Shown here: positions 12,341 through 32,100 of the stretch, one piece after another
Numbering within the stretch: the stretch's first letter is position 1
Layout: the number at the start of each line of letters is the position of its first letter
Assembly: GCF_036898095.1 (NCBI RefSeq)
Contig: NC_090729.1
Coordinates: 152,984,830 to 153,048,829, forward strand
Length of the DNA: 64,000 nt
Source of the DNA: Palaemon carinicauda
Taxonomy: Eukaryota; Arthropoda; Malacostraca; Decapoda; Palaemonidae
Reading direction: 5' to 3'
Position numbers and translations under genes: made by a program
Notes under the pieces: model-generated
What the model saw: only the letters and a program-made list of their open reading frames with translations
The model's database searches: none
What the model was told of the DNA's origin: nothing

Positions 12341-12990
12341 TAGTCCATTGATGGTATCAATATTTAGTTATGCTGAGAAAGTAGCGAATGTAGATTATGT
12401 TAAATACATTCTATGTCTCTTTGCATGAATCCAACGAAAAGAAAGAAGCAAAAAACGAGAACAGAATGGTTCTTAAGTAGTGATCGATTTACCTGGATGC
12501 CAAGCCAGCGAAAAGCGTATTCGGAACAATGAGTGTGGCTTTATCTTAACCTATCGAATTTCGTAAAAGGAAAAAGAAATCTGTGAGGGCTTTTCTTTTT
12601 AATGATCGTCATATTCCGAGATCCCTGCTCCTCACCAAGGTATAAATCTGAAAAATTCTGCACTTTTTTTAATATCTTATAAAAATAAATGGGTTTTTTA
12701 TACTTATGTTTTGTTTATTATTTAATAGGTATCAGCATTCAACAATTTCTTAGTAGTGAGGCTGCTCCGTTTGTTTGTTTGTTTTCCGTGAAGAAACAGA
12801 ACGTTGACATTTCTATATTTCTACGCTCTGCCCACAGTTGTTGACAAAAATAGAACACTACAGTGGGACAGTTCAAACATAGGACGTAAATATACGTCAG
12901 GTTTGAGCATCGATTTAAGGTCCTCTTACATAAGCAGAAGCAGAATATTCTATTTAAAGTCAAAGTTTACTTATTCTCATATATCATGAG

Positions 12991-13026
<36 letters not shown>

Positions 13027-13028
13027 GG

Positions 13029-13062
<34 letters not shown>

Positions 13063-13117
13063 ATTATTATTATTATTGTTGTTGTTGTTGTTGTTGTTAT
13101 TATTATTATTATTATTG
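12991..13117. repeat. (TTA)n/(TTG)n trinucleotide array
   Basis: Alternating TTA and TTG blocks, the switch occurring three times. Confidence 0.95.
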
Positions 13118-13687
13118 TGATGATTTTTAATATAATTGATATACTTATAGATAACAAACCTAATAGGTTATGAATGATCAAAAAATTATTCCCCAAAAAT
13201 AGAATAACCCTGGATAAAATAAAACTGAATAAAAGTGACAATAATTAATGCATAATATCGTAAAATGGTATTACAACATTTCATATACACAATTACTAAT
13301 ACTGTACTAGGAGGCTAATTATAAACATGTTTTCATTCCTTGGTTAGTTTATCCTGTTTAAATGATTGAATTTGAGTTTTTTTTTTATATATATATATAG
13401 ATCCATCGGGATCAACTTTGACCGAAACTTTTTCATAATCAGTTCACAAATTCACACATTCATTTCAGTATTTTTATAATTATTTTCTATCAATCAATTT
13501 GTTTGCTTATTTGATTATATTTATTTATATTTATTTTTTCTTAATTATTTATTTTTCCTTTTTTATCTTTTTTCCTATTCATTTATTTATTTATTTTCCT
13601 TTCAAAGGTAATTACATTGTAATGTGTCAGACAGGTGACACTTGTGAACGTGACTCTACATGGAATGTCTTTAATTTTGCCTGTCAC

Positions 13688-13715
13688 TTTTTCCTTTTAC
13701 TCGTAAAAGGAAAAA
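13688..13715. repeat. 28-bp perfect hairpin
   Basis: TTTTTCCTTTTAC (13688-13700), loop TC, then GTAAAAGGAAAAA (13703-13715). The right half plus GAAAT also occurs at 12561-12580. Confidence 0.9.
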
Positions 13716-14352
13716 GAAATGAGAGCATTGAAAATGGGACACAGCTCCTTAATATCCTTTAATAGTTCTCTGTTAGATTTTTTTTTTTTCTTGCCTGGTT
13801 ATCTATTCGAACGGACAAACTGTTTCATTCGATATTCGATGAAGATGAAGTTACCGATTAGATGGACATTTTCTGTTATTTTCATGTGAAAAAATGTTTT
13901 ATTCAATTTGTAGAACTCCTTTCTTTTTTTGAATGGTTATATATCCACATTCCCTGGCACATCTGTTTCTGATGTTAATATTTAGGATCTTACTCCGGTG
14001 ATGCAAAGAAAGACTGTTTTCATTAATATAACCTTTTTTTTTGGGGGGGGGGGGGCTTTTCTGTTTTTAGTTTTATTTATCTAATATTCATATCGTTTTT
14101 TTTTCATATAGTGTTCATTAATATGTAAATCTTTAAATATTTGGTATAGTGATAAGAATTGAAAAATTTTAACAATAATTATTATCAATATTATTAATAT
14201 TTCGAAATAATATTCAGTGTCGTGCCTAACTTTGTCGTGTAATAAAGATACGGTGTACAGTAATTGCAATAGCTAGAGTCAAGGAGAAAATGTAATAAAG
14301 GCTTTTGTACACCTGAACGGTACTCCTCATCAATGTTTACACGTAAGAATGA

Positions 14353-18355
<4,003 letters not shown>

Positions 18356-18679
18356 AGCCAGAGAACTGAGGTCCTATAATAGGACTCCTTCGTGAGGAAC
18401 CCGCGGGGGATATGTACTTGCAGGAGAAATATCCTCCTGAGGAGTATAGAAAAGTTTAAGATGTGGTTCCCTGGCTGACATGTGAACAGCGGAAGGAAAC
18501 TCTTGATTCATCCTGAGATCTTTTTTTCGGCTATTTCGCTCCCCCCAGGGCGAGAGGGAAATGGCCCTGGTGCAACAGATTCAGTGATAATGAGGAAAAT
18601 ATTAATATGTGACATTTTTGATGAATTAGTGTTCGTGGTGTTTATGTAAGTGTGTATGCGTATAGATACATGTATTGTA

Positions 18680-18746
<67 letters not shown>

Positions 18747-20290
18747 TATATATGCATGTACAGTATACATGTATATTATACAGTATAATAACCGAACAGT
18801 GAGAAAACAAGTAATTATGAAGAATGAAATATACATTTATCCCCACAATATCTGAATGGCATTGTAAAAAAAAACACATAATTCTTATGAAGTGTCTGAT
18901 CGAAAGCGAGAGACTTTATCTGTAATCTAATTGAATCCCGATGTGCCCTTCGCTGTATCTAGATAATTAGGTGTAGCTAAGGTCATGTTAGGCATGGCAG
19001 ATTGATCCCGCCTTTTATTAGTTTTTTCTTGTGTCTTACATCTTCGTAAGGATGTCTGATCTCTAACTTGTCTGTGCGATCTCGTATCTGTCTTTTTTTT
19101 CTGATTCACACAGTATCTTGAGTGATATCTATCATGTGTATGCTCCTTGTCATTTTTTCCTTGGCATTCCATTCTTACGAATTTATCTTTTGCCTCAGTA
19201 GATGTCTGTTTTTCCCGATTAACATTTCACTCTATTTCCATATGTTTTTCCTCTTGGGGAATCGATGAAGAAATTGTATTTAACAGATTCTAAAAAAATA
19301 CCCTTCCTTCATCAAATCCGGATTCTTTCTTCTTATTTTTCCCAACTCTGGCAAATGTTTTCACTCTACGTTCCTTTTTTTCATAGAACTTTCTTTTAAT
19401 ACCACTTCCTTCTATTGTTAATGTATTCATCTGTGAAAGTTTGTCTTCCATTTGTTTTACCCTAAATTGATATTTAATTCTATTTATCTCTTGCTTACGT
19501 TTTCCATCCATTTTCTTACAACATTTTCTCACAACACTAGTAAGAATCCACCCACAAGCAGAACACCTAATGGCTGATGGTTGATAATTTTCTAGCCTAA
19601 AAGAAGAGTTGCATTTCTTGGAAGAATCGTATAAACCATAACTCATAATAGGTCATTTTCCGGGGAATTTGCATCGCTTTATTTTAGCCTTTGAGAAACT
19701 AGCAGCCTTTAGTCCTAGAAGGAAATGCTGATTGCGAGTGGAACTCCTCGATTCTCCTTCTTAAAGCTTTAAATAGTAATGGTTCCTCCTTCTTTTACTT
19801 TTATAATGGCTGACCTCACATCCATCTCCCAATATTTAGTGAGTAAATATATAAATAACATTAGAGATTTTGAGAATGTACAAAAAAAAAATCTAGTAAC
19901 AAGATGGTAGCAATTTTTAACTTGGAAAAAAGCTGGAAGTCATAGTTACGATGCTTAATCAAAAGGCTTTAAATCCCAAATCCGATATGTCTGCGGAAAG
20001 TAAAAATGATGAAAACCGAATTTATTTTTTGTGGTGAAATCACATATTATATTTTGATCCTGAAACACAGTGTAGAGGAAACTACAACCCTTTTAAACTC
20101 CTACCTTCCTTAACTGGGCCTTGGAGAGATAGAGAGGGAGAGAGAGAGACTGCTTTTTGCTGCTTGTATATATTATGAAATATTATCTAATATTTCCTGC
20201 TAAATTTATATGTATGTAATGTTTCAGTAATGCTTCAATTTAAATATTCTTCCTCATACAATTGACATATGCCTTTATAAAATAGACATG

Positions 20291-20381
<91 letters not shown>

Positions 20382-23300
20382 CTCAGTTTGTTTTACTACC
20401 TGTCTCTTAGGCTGTTTGGCTCTCTCTCTCTCCAAGCCCTGGGATAACTCTCTCGTGAGACTCAGCCTTATCATGGCTCTGTGATAGCCTGTTTTTTACA
20501 TATCTCTTTAAATTCAAAGCCTTACCAAAGATCTACCAAAGATGTCTCTCATTTTTTTTTTTTTTTTGTATCTTAGTCATGACTTTTAATGAATGCTGAG
20601 ATAGGATCCCCCTTTAGAAGTCTGAATAATCTCTCGCCTCCCATCCCTTGCCTATATGAGTCTCCTGCAGGCTTTGTCATAAGAGGAGATTTTTGTTGCG
20701 TGGCAAAAGACTGCTTGCATAATGATTTTAGCGATGAACTCAAGGAGCCTTTCTGATGATTTACCGGTGAATTATTGATATTCTGTGAGTGTGATAGAAG
20801 GCAACAGAATAATGAGGATAGATCCTATGGCTCTAAGATTAGTGAACTTTCATAAGCCCTCCGCACAACCAAGGAAGCATGTATGTGGCCAATGAAAATG
20901 ATGAATACATACCAGCAAGACATGATATCAGTGTCATTTACATCCCATCCATAATCCGTAAGAAAAATGAGCTTAAGGTGTTTATTCCTATTTTATACAT
21001 AATTGTGGTATCTATGGATTCCTTTTTTAAGTCCTGGAGGTAGAAGAGTGTTCCAAATCAAAGCGGTCTTTCGTCTATATTTAAGAGCGAGGAGACCAAA
21101 GTAGGAAATTGTTCACAATATGATTTTAACAATGCAATGATATTTCTTTGAAATCGTCGTTCAATGTTCTTGATATCTGAAAGATAGTCGGATGCAGTTC
21201 AAATGTAACTGTTTCGTCTCAGTCTTCTGACGGTGCCTTAGCACAGTCATTATCCATTCATGTAACTTCTCATTGAAATTCTTAATTATTTACACGAATT
21301 ATTATTAGATATGAAAATGCATTCAAACAAATGATACGACAAAATATGTCTACCAAAGCTAGTGAAGATGGTCATGAATTATCCCTTTGAACAGCCGTCT
21401 TATTTAAATCTGGGTTGCTAATTTGCTTTTATCATTGGTAGTAGCTATTTTAGCCACAGGTTGTCATGTATCCAAAGCCCTCAGCACATGCAATTCTCAT
21501 CCGTTGTACCTCCTCTAAACACTGAGTAAAAGCTGCCACTTTGTATCTGGAGTCTAAAACAAAGTTAACTCTACTCGTTCTTGTACGGTTAACATCATGG
21601 TAATTTCCAATTATATTTAGTTGCCTCTACATTTTTTTCATCTTAGGAACTCCGAATTTCCAAACAATTACTCCAAAATTCAGTTCTGCTATTAGATTTA
21701 GGTAAAGTTATTTTGATTAGAAAAAATTAAGATAGTTTTAAGTCCCACTTGCTGTTAGTTTCCATTCCCACGGCAGTGGTATTTATTTCTAAACAAATAT
21801 TTTGATATCTCCAGAGCTTTGAATAAGCTTCACACCAGAGTGGCATAACGAGAGAATTGTGGCCTTCAGAAGGACAAAATTGGCATCCCTATTGCGCAAG
21901 AGGTTATTTTTTGGAATTAGAACATTCCTTCATATTTTTGTCGGTGTGGTTATATGACTTTTATTAATGCTGCTGTTCAGGGTGTTCAGTTACAGCCGTG
22001 ACCAACTGTAATTTCTTCTATTTCGGAAATTGATTATATTTATAACACTCTATTTCTATATGGCTGCTGTTGCTCCGCTGAAAATAGAAAAAAAAAATAT
22101 CACCGAAATAATCAGCAAATCATGTACCGCTTGGCATACAAGCCTGTGCCAAGAAACGAGGCCAACGGAGGAAACATTCTTTTTAACAACAAACTATTGA
22201 AGAAGAACGGTCCAATTCGCCAGAGGGACTACTGCAATCTTCAGATCGAAAGAACTGGGACCCCTGTTGTTCAAAAGGGGCCATTGGGACCTCCTTTTTT
22301 CACAAGCTCCGAGAACTGAAATGGATTTAATCCTTGTAGATAAAGGGACAATTTCACATCAAAAGAAATGAAGCCAAAGTTTCATTAGTTCTGATGAGAG
22401 TTCACAAAACCTTGTAGCTGGAGGCGAGAAAGGCCAATTAACAATTTTTTTTAACAAAATGCAGCCGGGTAAGAGATTATCCGCCAAGTCGGGACAATAA
22501 TTCGGTTTTTAACAGGAAATATTATATTGGTAATTTTTACAGTTTACTTTCTGATATTGAAAGCTATATCATAGACTAACTCCCGATTAAAAGTTAAGTT
22601 TTTTTTTATCAAAGGATAGTTCCCCTATTAAAAGCTTGTTCCTTCTTTTGAAAATGCTAGATCCCCTATCGAAAGGTAATGGTCTCATTGCACGTTAATT
22701 CCCATATTGAAAATCAATCCATTTCATTAACCAATTCATTTGGAAAACAATTCGTGTTTTTAAAGCTGTCACCAAATAGAAAGTTAGTCTTCTAATTGAA
22801 ATTCTGATTCACCTCGAGCATAATTCGCATATTGATATTCGATACCGAATACAAATTTTAAGAAATGAATTATTAGACCTGTTTATGGTCCTCGTAAGGG
22901 CGAACCTCCTTTGCTGAGGCTATTATTTTTGTTTCATTTATTCATTCAGTATCTTCGTGTGGGAATTCTTGTCACTGAGTTAAGACATGCTCAAGGATTT
23001 ATTACATAACTGGAATCAGGCTGTAGATGACTAAAAATGGAAAAGATAATAGAAATTTAACCGTAATAATAGCGTTAGTAATGATGTAAGTGATGTCAAG
23101 TTGTCGTCTAGCTAGACAGGCAGAAGAAAAATGAATTTTTCCTACTATATAGTCTATTTTAGCTACAAATGTTTAAAATACTATTGTAATTCTCTATAGG
23201 AAAATTAGGTATTTTTTCGCAAGCAGCAACAGTACTCTTGACCCACGAGATTTTCTTTTATCAACTTGTCACTAAACGGCAGATTCTGCTGAATATTTCG

Positions 23301-25798
23301 TAGATTTGATATATACTCAGAAGTGGCTCAATAGTTCTGTTCTTGCTTTCTCTCTGATGTAAACAATCTCTAGTGATATGAATGGGCCCAAGGGCCGATC
23401 TACTTTCTTATCCAAGTAGGACTACCAACCATACCTCTCTTTTACAACCTGGCTCTGCAGTGGCTTCGCGGTTAACGGTCGATGTTTTTGTTATTGGCAT
23501 TAGATGGAAAGGGAAAAACTTTAATCATCAATCTGGAATATCATGCATTTAATTCCACTTTAATAAGAATGAATGATAACACATTCTTGGGTATGTTGAC
23601 CTCACCATCAAAATCAACGCATTATAACTCAAGATGGGATTCATTTAAGATTTTATAAAGAAAAAAAAACTATCTTAACTCAAAACCTCATTCAGCATGA
23701 TCTGCTTTTGCAGACGTTTTATCATAGATTGCTCTCTAATTATCATCACACAATTTGCGGTTGAATACATCTTCACAGTTTTCCCTTGCAATGAGTAAAT
23801 AATGGCAGAATCTCTGCTTTTCCATTTCACGTATTCGTTAATAATATTCGGAAGAAATAATTACAACGCAGCGCAGTACCTCCTAGATTATGCACGTTGG
23901 TGACCTTGCTTGGATATGAATGCAGGTTTAATGTGATTTTTGATTGCTAAAACTGTGTTTTAATTCAGTTTACAGGGTTTTCTTTTCATAACACTCTAAT
24001 TTTGGTTTTGATATTCCAGCAATTATATAATGATAATTTCATTCATCCTTTGATAGTTTATAGTTGAAAAAAAGGAATAAATATATTGTGGTATTTAGTT
24101 CCACAGGTTGCAGATTGTGCAAACTTGAACAATTCAAGATTGTCTGATATCTTTTAAGAGCCAATAGTCATACATTCAATAACAGGCCTACTCCCCTTTT
24201 ATTTTGTATTTTTTATATATATATATAGATAAGGATATGTTCACTTCAAAAGTGTTCTGTACATTATGAACAGGTATTTATTAAAATGGTATAAGGAGAT
24301 GTATATCTTATACACAACATTTTGGTTCGCAAATATAGTGTATAGTTTGTGTTTATGTAACTTTTCTCTTTTGTCTATGTTGTAATGTATCAAATGTTAT
24401 TGTATATTTATTACATTTGACCTGAATGATAAGTAGACAATGCTAAATAAAAACCAATGAAATGTTGTAGTTTGTTTCACCTTTACCAGAAAACCAAGAG
24501 AGGAATTGACTACACAGTTAATGTAAGTGCTTGTGAACTTTTAAATAATTTAGGCAAGTAATACTTTCTTCGATGAGTATACATTATCACAGAAAAAAGG
24601 CTTACACCAAGATTAAAAGAATACCGTATTTTTATGATAAGTTTCTAGATGTTTTGGTATTAGTTAAGGATAATTGAATCAGCAACAACTTACCCTATAG
24701 GTGGAGTTTGGGTGTCACGCAGATCAGTGCTTCATCAGCATATGGCAGAATAAAGTGTGTTTATTTTTATTTGAAAGACAAATTGACCTATAAAATAATA
24801 TGGATAGTCTATTAAGTAAACGTAGTTTAGCTGGTTATCGTAATTTCTATGAATTCTGAAATATAAGAAATGTTGGGAAAGTGGGGTAATTTATAATGTA
24901 AATACTGAATTTTTCCTCTGAAAGTAACAATTACTGGTAGCCTTTTGCTGACAATGGAAGCAAGATATAAGGAATGGAAGAATTTTCAAGCATACTTCTG
25001 AATTTTATTGAAGGCACGCACGAAACTTTATTGAAACTGGAAGCGGTAAGTTAATTTTTATTGGACTTCTATTGAGTTGTCAGCAAGAACTGCCATTATA
25101 CGTGGCAATACAGTAACATAGTTTTAGTTCAAATATATCAATCCTATAATATAAGTTTTGACGTGATGTGGTAAAATGATGTAATTGCGATGGAGCTATT
25201 AGCACTTTAGATCAAAGCCACCAAGAAAAGCTAAAGTGTCTAACAAACGAAGGGTGGCCATTTGATAGTTCATTTAAGTCTACAGTAGGTGCTACCTAAA
25301 AATAAGCTGATGACTATACTGTTGAATTCCTCTGGAATATTGATATTTATGTGAAAGTAACTGTACAAAAGTATCCATTGCATTTTAGCATCAACATAGT
25401 TACCGAATGCCATTAATTACAGAATGCGAAGATCACCTACCAAATCAAGCTAGATTCCATTCTAGCTCAAAAACTTTAAAAATTAATGACTTATTAGACA
25501 TTTCGAAAAGGTTGTGTCAAAATCATTGAATTGATTTCCAGACTGCTATCGATTTTTTGACATTGGTTTTAAGATTTAAATTTATAAACTGGGCTTAATT
25601 GGAAGATTTAGCAATGGTGTATCGCACTGTGAAGAAAATACGAGTATCTACTTCTACACTTGCTTCCCTTGTGTATGGATTTTTGTCAAATTGTGTGTAA
25701 TTATATTATTTCAAATTGGAACTTGAGCAGCGTTTATGAACGACCGTCTCTCTGACGTGTCGTTTCACAGACACGCACACGGCTTTGCGATAATTCAC
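18356..25798. other. Intergenic DNA downstream of DYRK
   Basis: The immediate 3' side should include the DYRK 3' UTR, but no clear end is visible. TA microsatellites lie at about 18680-18752 and 20296-20376. A minus-strand open frame at 19290-19646 is listed separately. A 65-codon frame at 22122-22319 (+) has no recognisable domain. Nothing else was recognised in 19.7-25.8 kb. Confidence 0.6.
19290..19646 (-). CDS. Unrecognised 118-codon open frame
   Basis: Starts with an ATG at 19646 and ends just after GRVFF. It has a cysteine cluster (CSACGW, then KCCKK) and then a lysine/glutamate-rich, probably coiled-coil stretch (MEDKLSQMNTL). Another basic minus-strand frame (18927-19172) follows in the same direction. 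Cysteine cluster plus coiled coil could fit a LINE ORF1 remnant, but no diagnostic motif is present. Its reality as a gene is doubtful. Confidence 0.2.
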   Translation of the reverse strand: MSYGLYDSSKKCNSSFRLENYQPSAIRCSACGWILTSVVRKCCKKMDGKRKQEINRIKYQFRVKQMEDKLSQMNTLTIEGSGIKRKFYEKKERRVKTFARVGKNKKKESGFDEGRVFF

Positions 25799-26808
<1,010 letters not shown>

Positions 26809-29184
26809 TATTTAGTTCCGTCAGGACTATGTCTTTGGCAACAAAAGTTCTTTACATGTCGTGTTTTAAATCATAAATCTGGATCTGCTGTTACGATAAT
26901 ATGCTCCATATTGTGAGCTGATGTTATGGAGGTAAGCTTTCTTATATACAGTATCTCGTGTTCATTTTTTGGCGGGAGATCGTTAGGCATCTGGGTTTGG
27001 AATGTTTTTTTTTTTCATTTTCGAAATTGACTTTTGATGTAATCTAGCTGAATCCTTAATTGCTGGACGATAGACTTTTGATATCTTTAATTGCTGGAAG
27101 ATACTTTTGATGTTATCTAGCTGTATTCTTAATTGCTGGAAAATACCAGTTAACCTCGGCAGTATTTTCCTTTTGTTTAAGCTTATACTGTCATAAAATA
27201 CTAAATGCACCTTAGTCTTCATCTACTTGTCCCCTTTTTTCCGACAAGCTTATTCTGAAGCGACATGTAACCTTAATCCTAGGAGTCCCCCACAAAAACA
27301 GTAAAATTCAATGATTTTGATAAAACTTGAAAACGAGAGATATTTAGCTTAGCCTTAAAGGAAAATATAAAAAGCTTCCAAGCATTAGCTGTCCTTTACT
27401 AGGACTATTTAAATAGTTAAAACCTAAGCTTTTGATATGAAAATTCCATCCCGTGAAAATCAGAAGTAGTTTGTAGAAATTTTAGCCGTAAGAAAATTAA
27501 TTTCATCTCCACAAAATTATTTCGTTACGAATAGTACTTATCCTTCTGTTTTTGTTCTACCATTATTCATCCACTGTCAACCTGGACCTGAACGCTGAAT
27601 GGCCTAACCCCAGCTTCAGGATTAATGGCCCTATATTCATAATGGGGTTTAATGTACCTACTGTATGTACACTAGAGATGTACCAGAAATAAAAGTTCCA
27701 TTGTAATGCAATGGTATGTCCTTCAAGGTCAAGTATACTCGATTGTTAACATTATAACTATGGGTAAAGCTATCATTTTTACATCTGGAAATGAAATTTA
27801 ACCTGTGCAGTCCACAGATGTTCTATATGTGAATGCACCAATGTTTGACATATTTTGCCCTCTGTCAGTAAGCAACAAGCACCTCCTTTGTAGCTCGAAA
27901 ACTTCGAGAACAGAGGACCGTGTTCTTAGCTCTCGCAGCGTTGGCTGCAATATCGGTAAGCAGGGTTGTTAGTGTATAAAGTGACTCCACCATGGTAATG
28001 TATCTCAGAGGCAAATGAGGAATGAGATCCTACATATTTTGAATTAGTTCCTGTAATTGATGGAAATTAAATTTATTTGTAGGCTTTAAAAACGTTAGGG
28101 TAATAATTGCATGAAATATTACTACAGCATTGGTATTTGTACAGTATATTTAGTGTAATACAGTATATCATAAAAAAAAATTCTAAAGCTTTTCAAACTA
28201 CCAGAGTTGATTGACCACGTACATATTCCGTATTAAGTCGTTGAGAAACTAACCATGACTTAACATTTGCTATAGTTTAGTGTATGAGGAGCTATAAAGT
28301 AACAAGGCTGGTATGTCTCAAGCTAATAGTACAATATTCATGAGCTCAATCAAAAGCTCAAAGGGGTGATGACGAAGATAGTTACTAAAGTTTTAGAAAT
28401 TAAGGTTTCAAGTGTTTGACTTACTGTTTTTAATAATAGTCTACTTTCAATCTAGGTTATTTGTTTTTATTGCAGTTATAACGCCGAATGGTCTGCGCGC
28501 CGTCAGTTCTATGAAGGAGTTCAAACTAAACAATTTTTTTTTTTTAAAGAAATTTTAACTAAAGAACTGCTATACAAGAACTTCCATTAAAAATTGTTAT
28601 AAGACATGCAATTTATACATCAAAGTACGTATAAAACTAGTATTGAACCATCCTTTAAATAACAAAATTCCATGTTTCAGGGAAACTAGTAATGCAGTGA
28701 GGCCACTTCTGAGAGAAGAAATTAAAAAATAACGTTATTTCAGATGTTATTCATCACATCAATTTCGTCGATGACCCCAATCTTGGAAGTCTACAAAGGA
28801 GGTACGTACTAGATTTAAGGAGATCCCATGCCTTGGATTTCATAGCCATGTTATGCTATAAAAGATTTCTAGTGTGAGATATGTAGCCTACTAAATATCT
28901 TTCTCTCCTTACATTTTCTGTTTACTATTTGAGCATAAGAAATTTTGTACCTAACAAGTAATACATATTTTGAGCGGAAGAAATATTTGAACAGTTTTAT
29001 GGTATTAATTTAGTAAACTTAGTCAAAATTTCAGTGAATACAGTGAATCTGGAATGCAGTGAGTTATCCTAATTATTTTTCAGATAGTGTGCGTATTTTG
29101 ACGTTGGTGTATCTAAGTTGTTTTATTTTAATGGCAGCGCGTTTTTAATTTTTCCATTATAAATTATATTTTGATATACTTACA
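26809..29184. other. Unique AT-rich DNA between left arm and first satellite
   Basis: Includes an imperfect triplication of about 45-50 bp at 27030-27150 (each copy with TTAATTGCTGGA and CTTTTGAT). No coding exon was recognised. Confidence 0.6.
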
Positions 29185-32100
29185 TGGAAATTAGCTGTTT
29201 AGTGACTAAGGATACACGCTTTTGAACGTTTAGCGACTTAGTTTACATACATGTGAATGGTTAGTGACTTCGGTTACACCCGTGGATGCTAAGTGACTTT
29301 GCTTACATACACATGAAGTTAATCGTAACTTTGGTTACAAAGGGAAGGTTTAGTGACACTGGTTACACATGTGTGAAGGTTTAGTGACCCTGGTTACACA
29401 CGTGTGAAGGTTTAGTGACACTGGTTACACACGTGTGAAGGTTTAGTGACACTGGTTACACACGTGTGAAGGTTTAGTGACACTGGTTACACACGTGTGA
29501 AGGTTTAGTGACATTGGTTACACACGTGTGAAGGTTGTGACACTGGTTACACAAGTATGAAGGTTTAGTGACTGGACAATGGTTACACACGTGTGAAGGT
29601 TTAGTGACTTGACAATGGTTACACAATTGTGAAGGTTTTGTGACTTGACAATGGTTACACAATTGTGAAGGTTTTGTGACTTGACAATGGTTACACAATT
29701 GTGAAGGTTTTGTGACTTTACACACTTGTGAAGGTTGTGACTTTGGTTACACACATGTGAAGGTTTTGTGACTTTGGTTACACACTTGTGAAGGTTTTGT
29801 GACTTAGGTTACACAAATGAATGTTGACTTTGGTTACACTTGTGAAGGTTTTGTGACTTTGGTTACACACGTGTGAAGGTTTTGTGACTTTGGTTATACA
29901 CTTGTGAAGGTTTTGTGACTTTGGTTACACACTTGTGAAGGTTTTGTGACTTTGGTTACACACTTGTGAAGGTTTTGTGACTTTGGTTACACTTGTGAAG
30001 GTTTTGTGACTTTGGTTACACTTGTGAAGGTTTTGTGACTTTGGTTATACACTTGTGAAGGTTTTGTGACTTTGGTTACACACTTGTGAAGGTTTTGTGA
30101 CTTTGGTTACACTTGTGAAGGTTTTGTGACTTTGGTTACACTTGTGAAGGTTTTGTGACTACACACTTGTGAAGGTTTTGTGACTACACACTTGTGAAGG
30201 GTTTTGTGACTTTGGTTAAACACTTGTGAAGGTTTTGTGACTTTGGTTAAACACTTGTGAAGGTTTTGTGACTTTGGTTAAACACTTGTGAAGGTTTTGT
30301 GACTTTGGTTAAACACTTGTGAACGTTTAGGGACTTAGGATACACAAATGAATGTTGACTTGGGTTACACTTGTGAAGGTTTTGTTTTAAAGGTTTTGTG
30401 ACTTTGGTTAAACACTTTTAAAGGTTTTGTGACTTTGGTTAAACTTGTGAAGGTTTTGTCTTTGGTTAAACACTTGAAGGTTTTGTGACTCAACACTGAA
30501 GGTTTAGGGACTTCGGATACACAAATGAATGTTGACTTTGGTTACACTTGTGAAGGTTTTGTCTTTACACACTTCTGAAGGTTTTGTGACTTTGGTTACA
30601 CACTTGTGAAGGTTTAGGGACTTAGGATACACAAATGAATGTTGACGGGTTACACTTGTGAAGGTTTTGTGACTTTGGTTACACACTTGTGAAGGTTTTG
30701 TGACTGTTACACACTTGTGAAGGTTTTGTGACTTTGGTTAAATACTTATGAAGGTTTTGTGACTTGGGTTACACAAATGAATCTTGACTTTGGTTACACT
30801 TTCGAAGGTTTTGTGACTTTGGTTATACACTTGTGAAGGTTTTGTGACTTTGGTTACACACTTGTGAAGGTTTTTGTGACTTTGGTTACACACTTGTGAA
30901 GGTTTTTGTGACTTTGGTTACACACTTGTGAAGGTTTTGTGATTTTGGTTAAACACTTGTGAAGGTTTTGTGATTTTGGTTAAACACTTGTGAAGGTTTT
31001 GTGACTTTGGTTACACACTTGTGAAGGTTTTGTGACTTTGGTTACACTCTTGTGAAGGTTTTGTGACTTTGGTTACACTCTTGTGAAGGTTTTGTGACTT
31101 TGGTTACACTCTGTGAATGTTTTGTGACTTTACACACTTGTGAAGGTTGTGACTTTACACACTTGTGAAGGTTGTGACTTTGGTTACACACTTGAGAAGG
31201 TTAGGGGATTTAGGTTACATACATGAAAGTTGATTTCGGTTACACACTTGTGAAGGTTTTGTGACTTAGGTTACACACTTGTGAAAGTTTTGTTACTTTG
31301 ATTACACAATTGTGAAGGTTTGGTGAGCATGTTGCGAAGGTTGTGACTTAAGTTACACTAGTGAAGGTTTGGCGACTTTGGTTACACACTTGTCTAAAGT
31401 TGTTACATGGGGAACACTTGTGAAGGTTTTTGACCTTGGTTACATGCTAGTGAAGGCTTGGTGACTGGTTACACTGATGATTTAGTAACATAAATTATAC
31501 ACGTGAAGGTTTAATGAATTTTATTACAAATGTAAAAGTTTGGTGACCTTCCTTACACACGTGCAGGCTTCAGTGACTTTGGTTACACACTTGTGAAGGT
31601 TTGGTGACTTTGATAACACACTTGTGAAGATTTGGTGACTTTACACACTAGTGAAGGTTTGGTGTCTTTGATTATACACTTGAGAAGGTAGGTGACTTGG
31701 GTACACACTTGTCGAAAGTTGTGAAGGTATGGTAACTTTGGTTACACACTCGTGAATTCTTTGTGGCTTTGGTTACAATGTGAAGGCTTTTCGAATAGAT
31801 TGCACACGTGAAGGTTTAATGAATTTGATTACAAATGTAAAGGTTTGGTGACTCTGGATGCACACTTGTAAAGGTTTAGTGATTTTGATTACACTCCTGA
31901 AGGTTTAGTGACTGGGTCACTTACGCGAATGTTTGGTGACTTTGGTTACACGCTTGTGAAAGTTTAGTTGGTTTGGTTACACACTTTTGAAGGCTTAGAG
32001 ACTTTGGTTACACCCTCGAAGGTTTAGTGTTTTTGGTTACAAACGTGAATCTTTGGTGACTTTGGTTATACACTTGTGAAGGTTTTTATTGAAATTGATT

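Noticed and set aside
29474..29754. Minus-strand Cys/His-rich repeat frames (HLCNHC-like) as zinc-finger protein
   Set aside because: They are translations of the 31-bp satellite, where indels between units constantly shift the frame.
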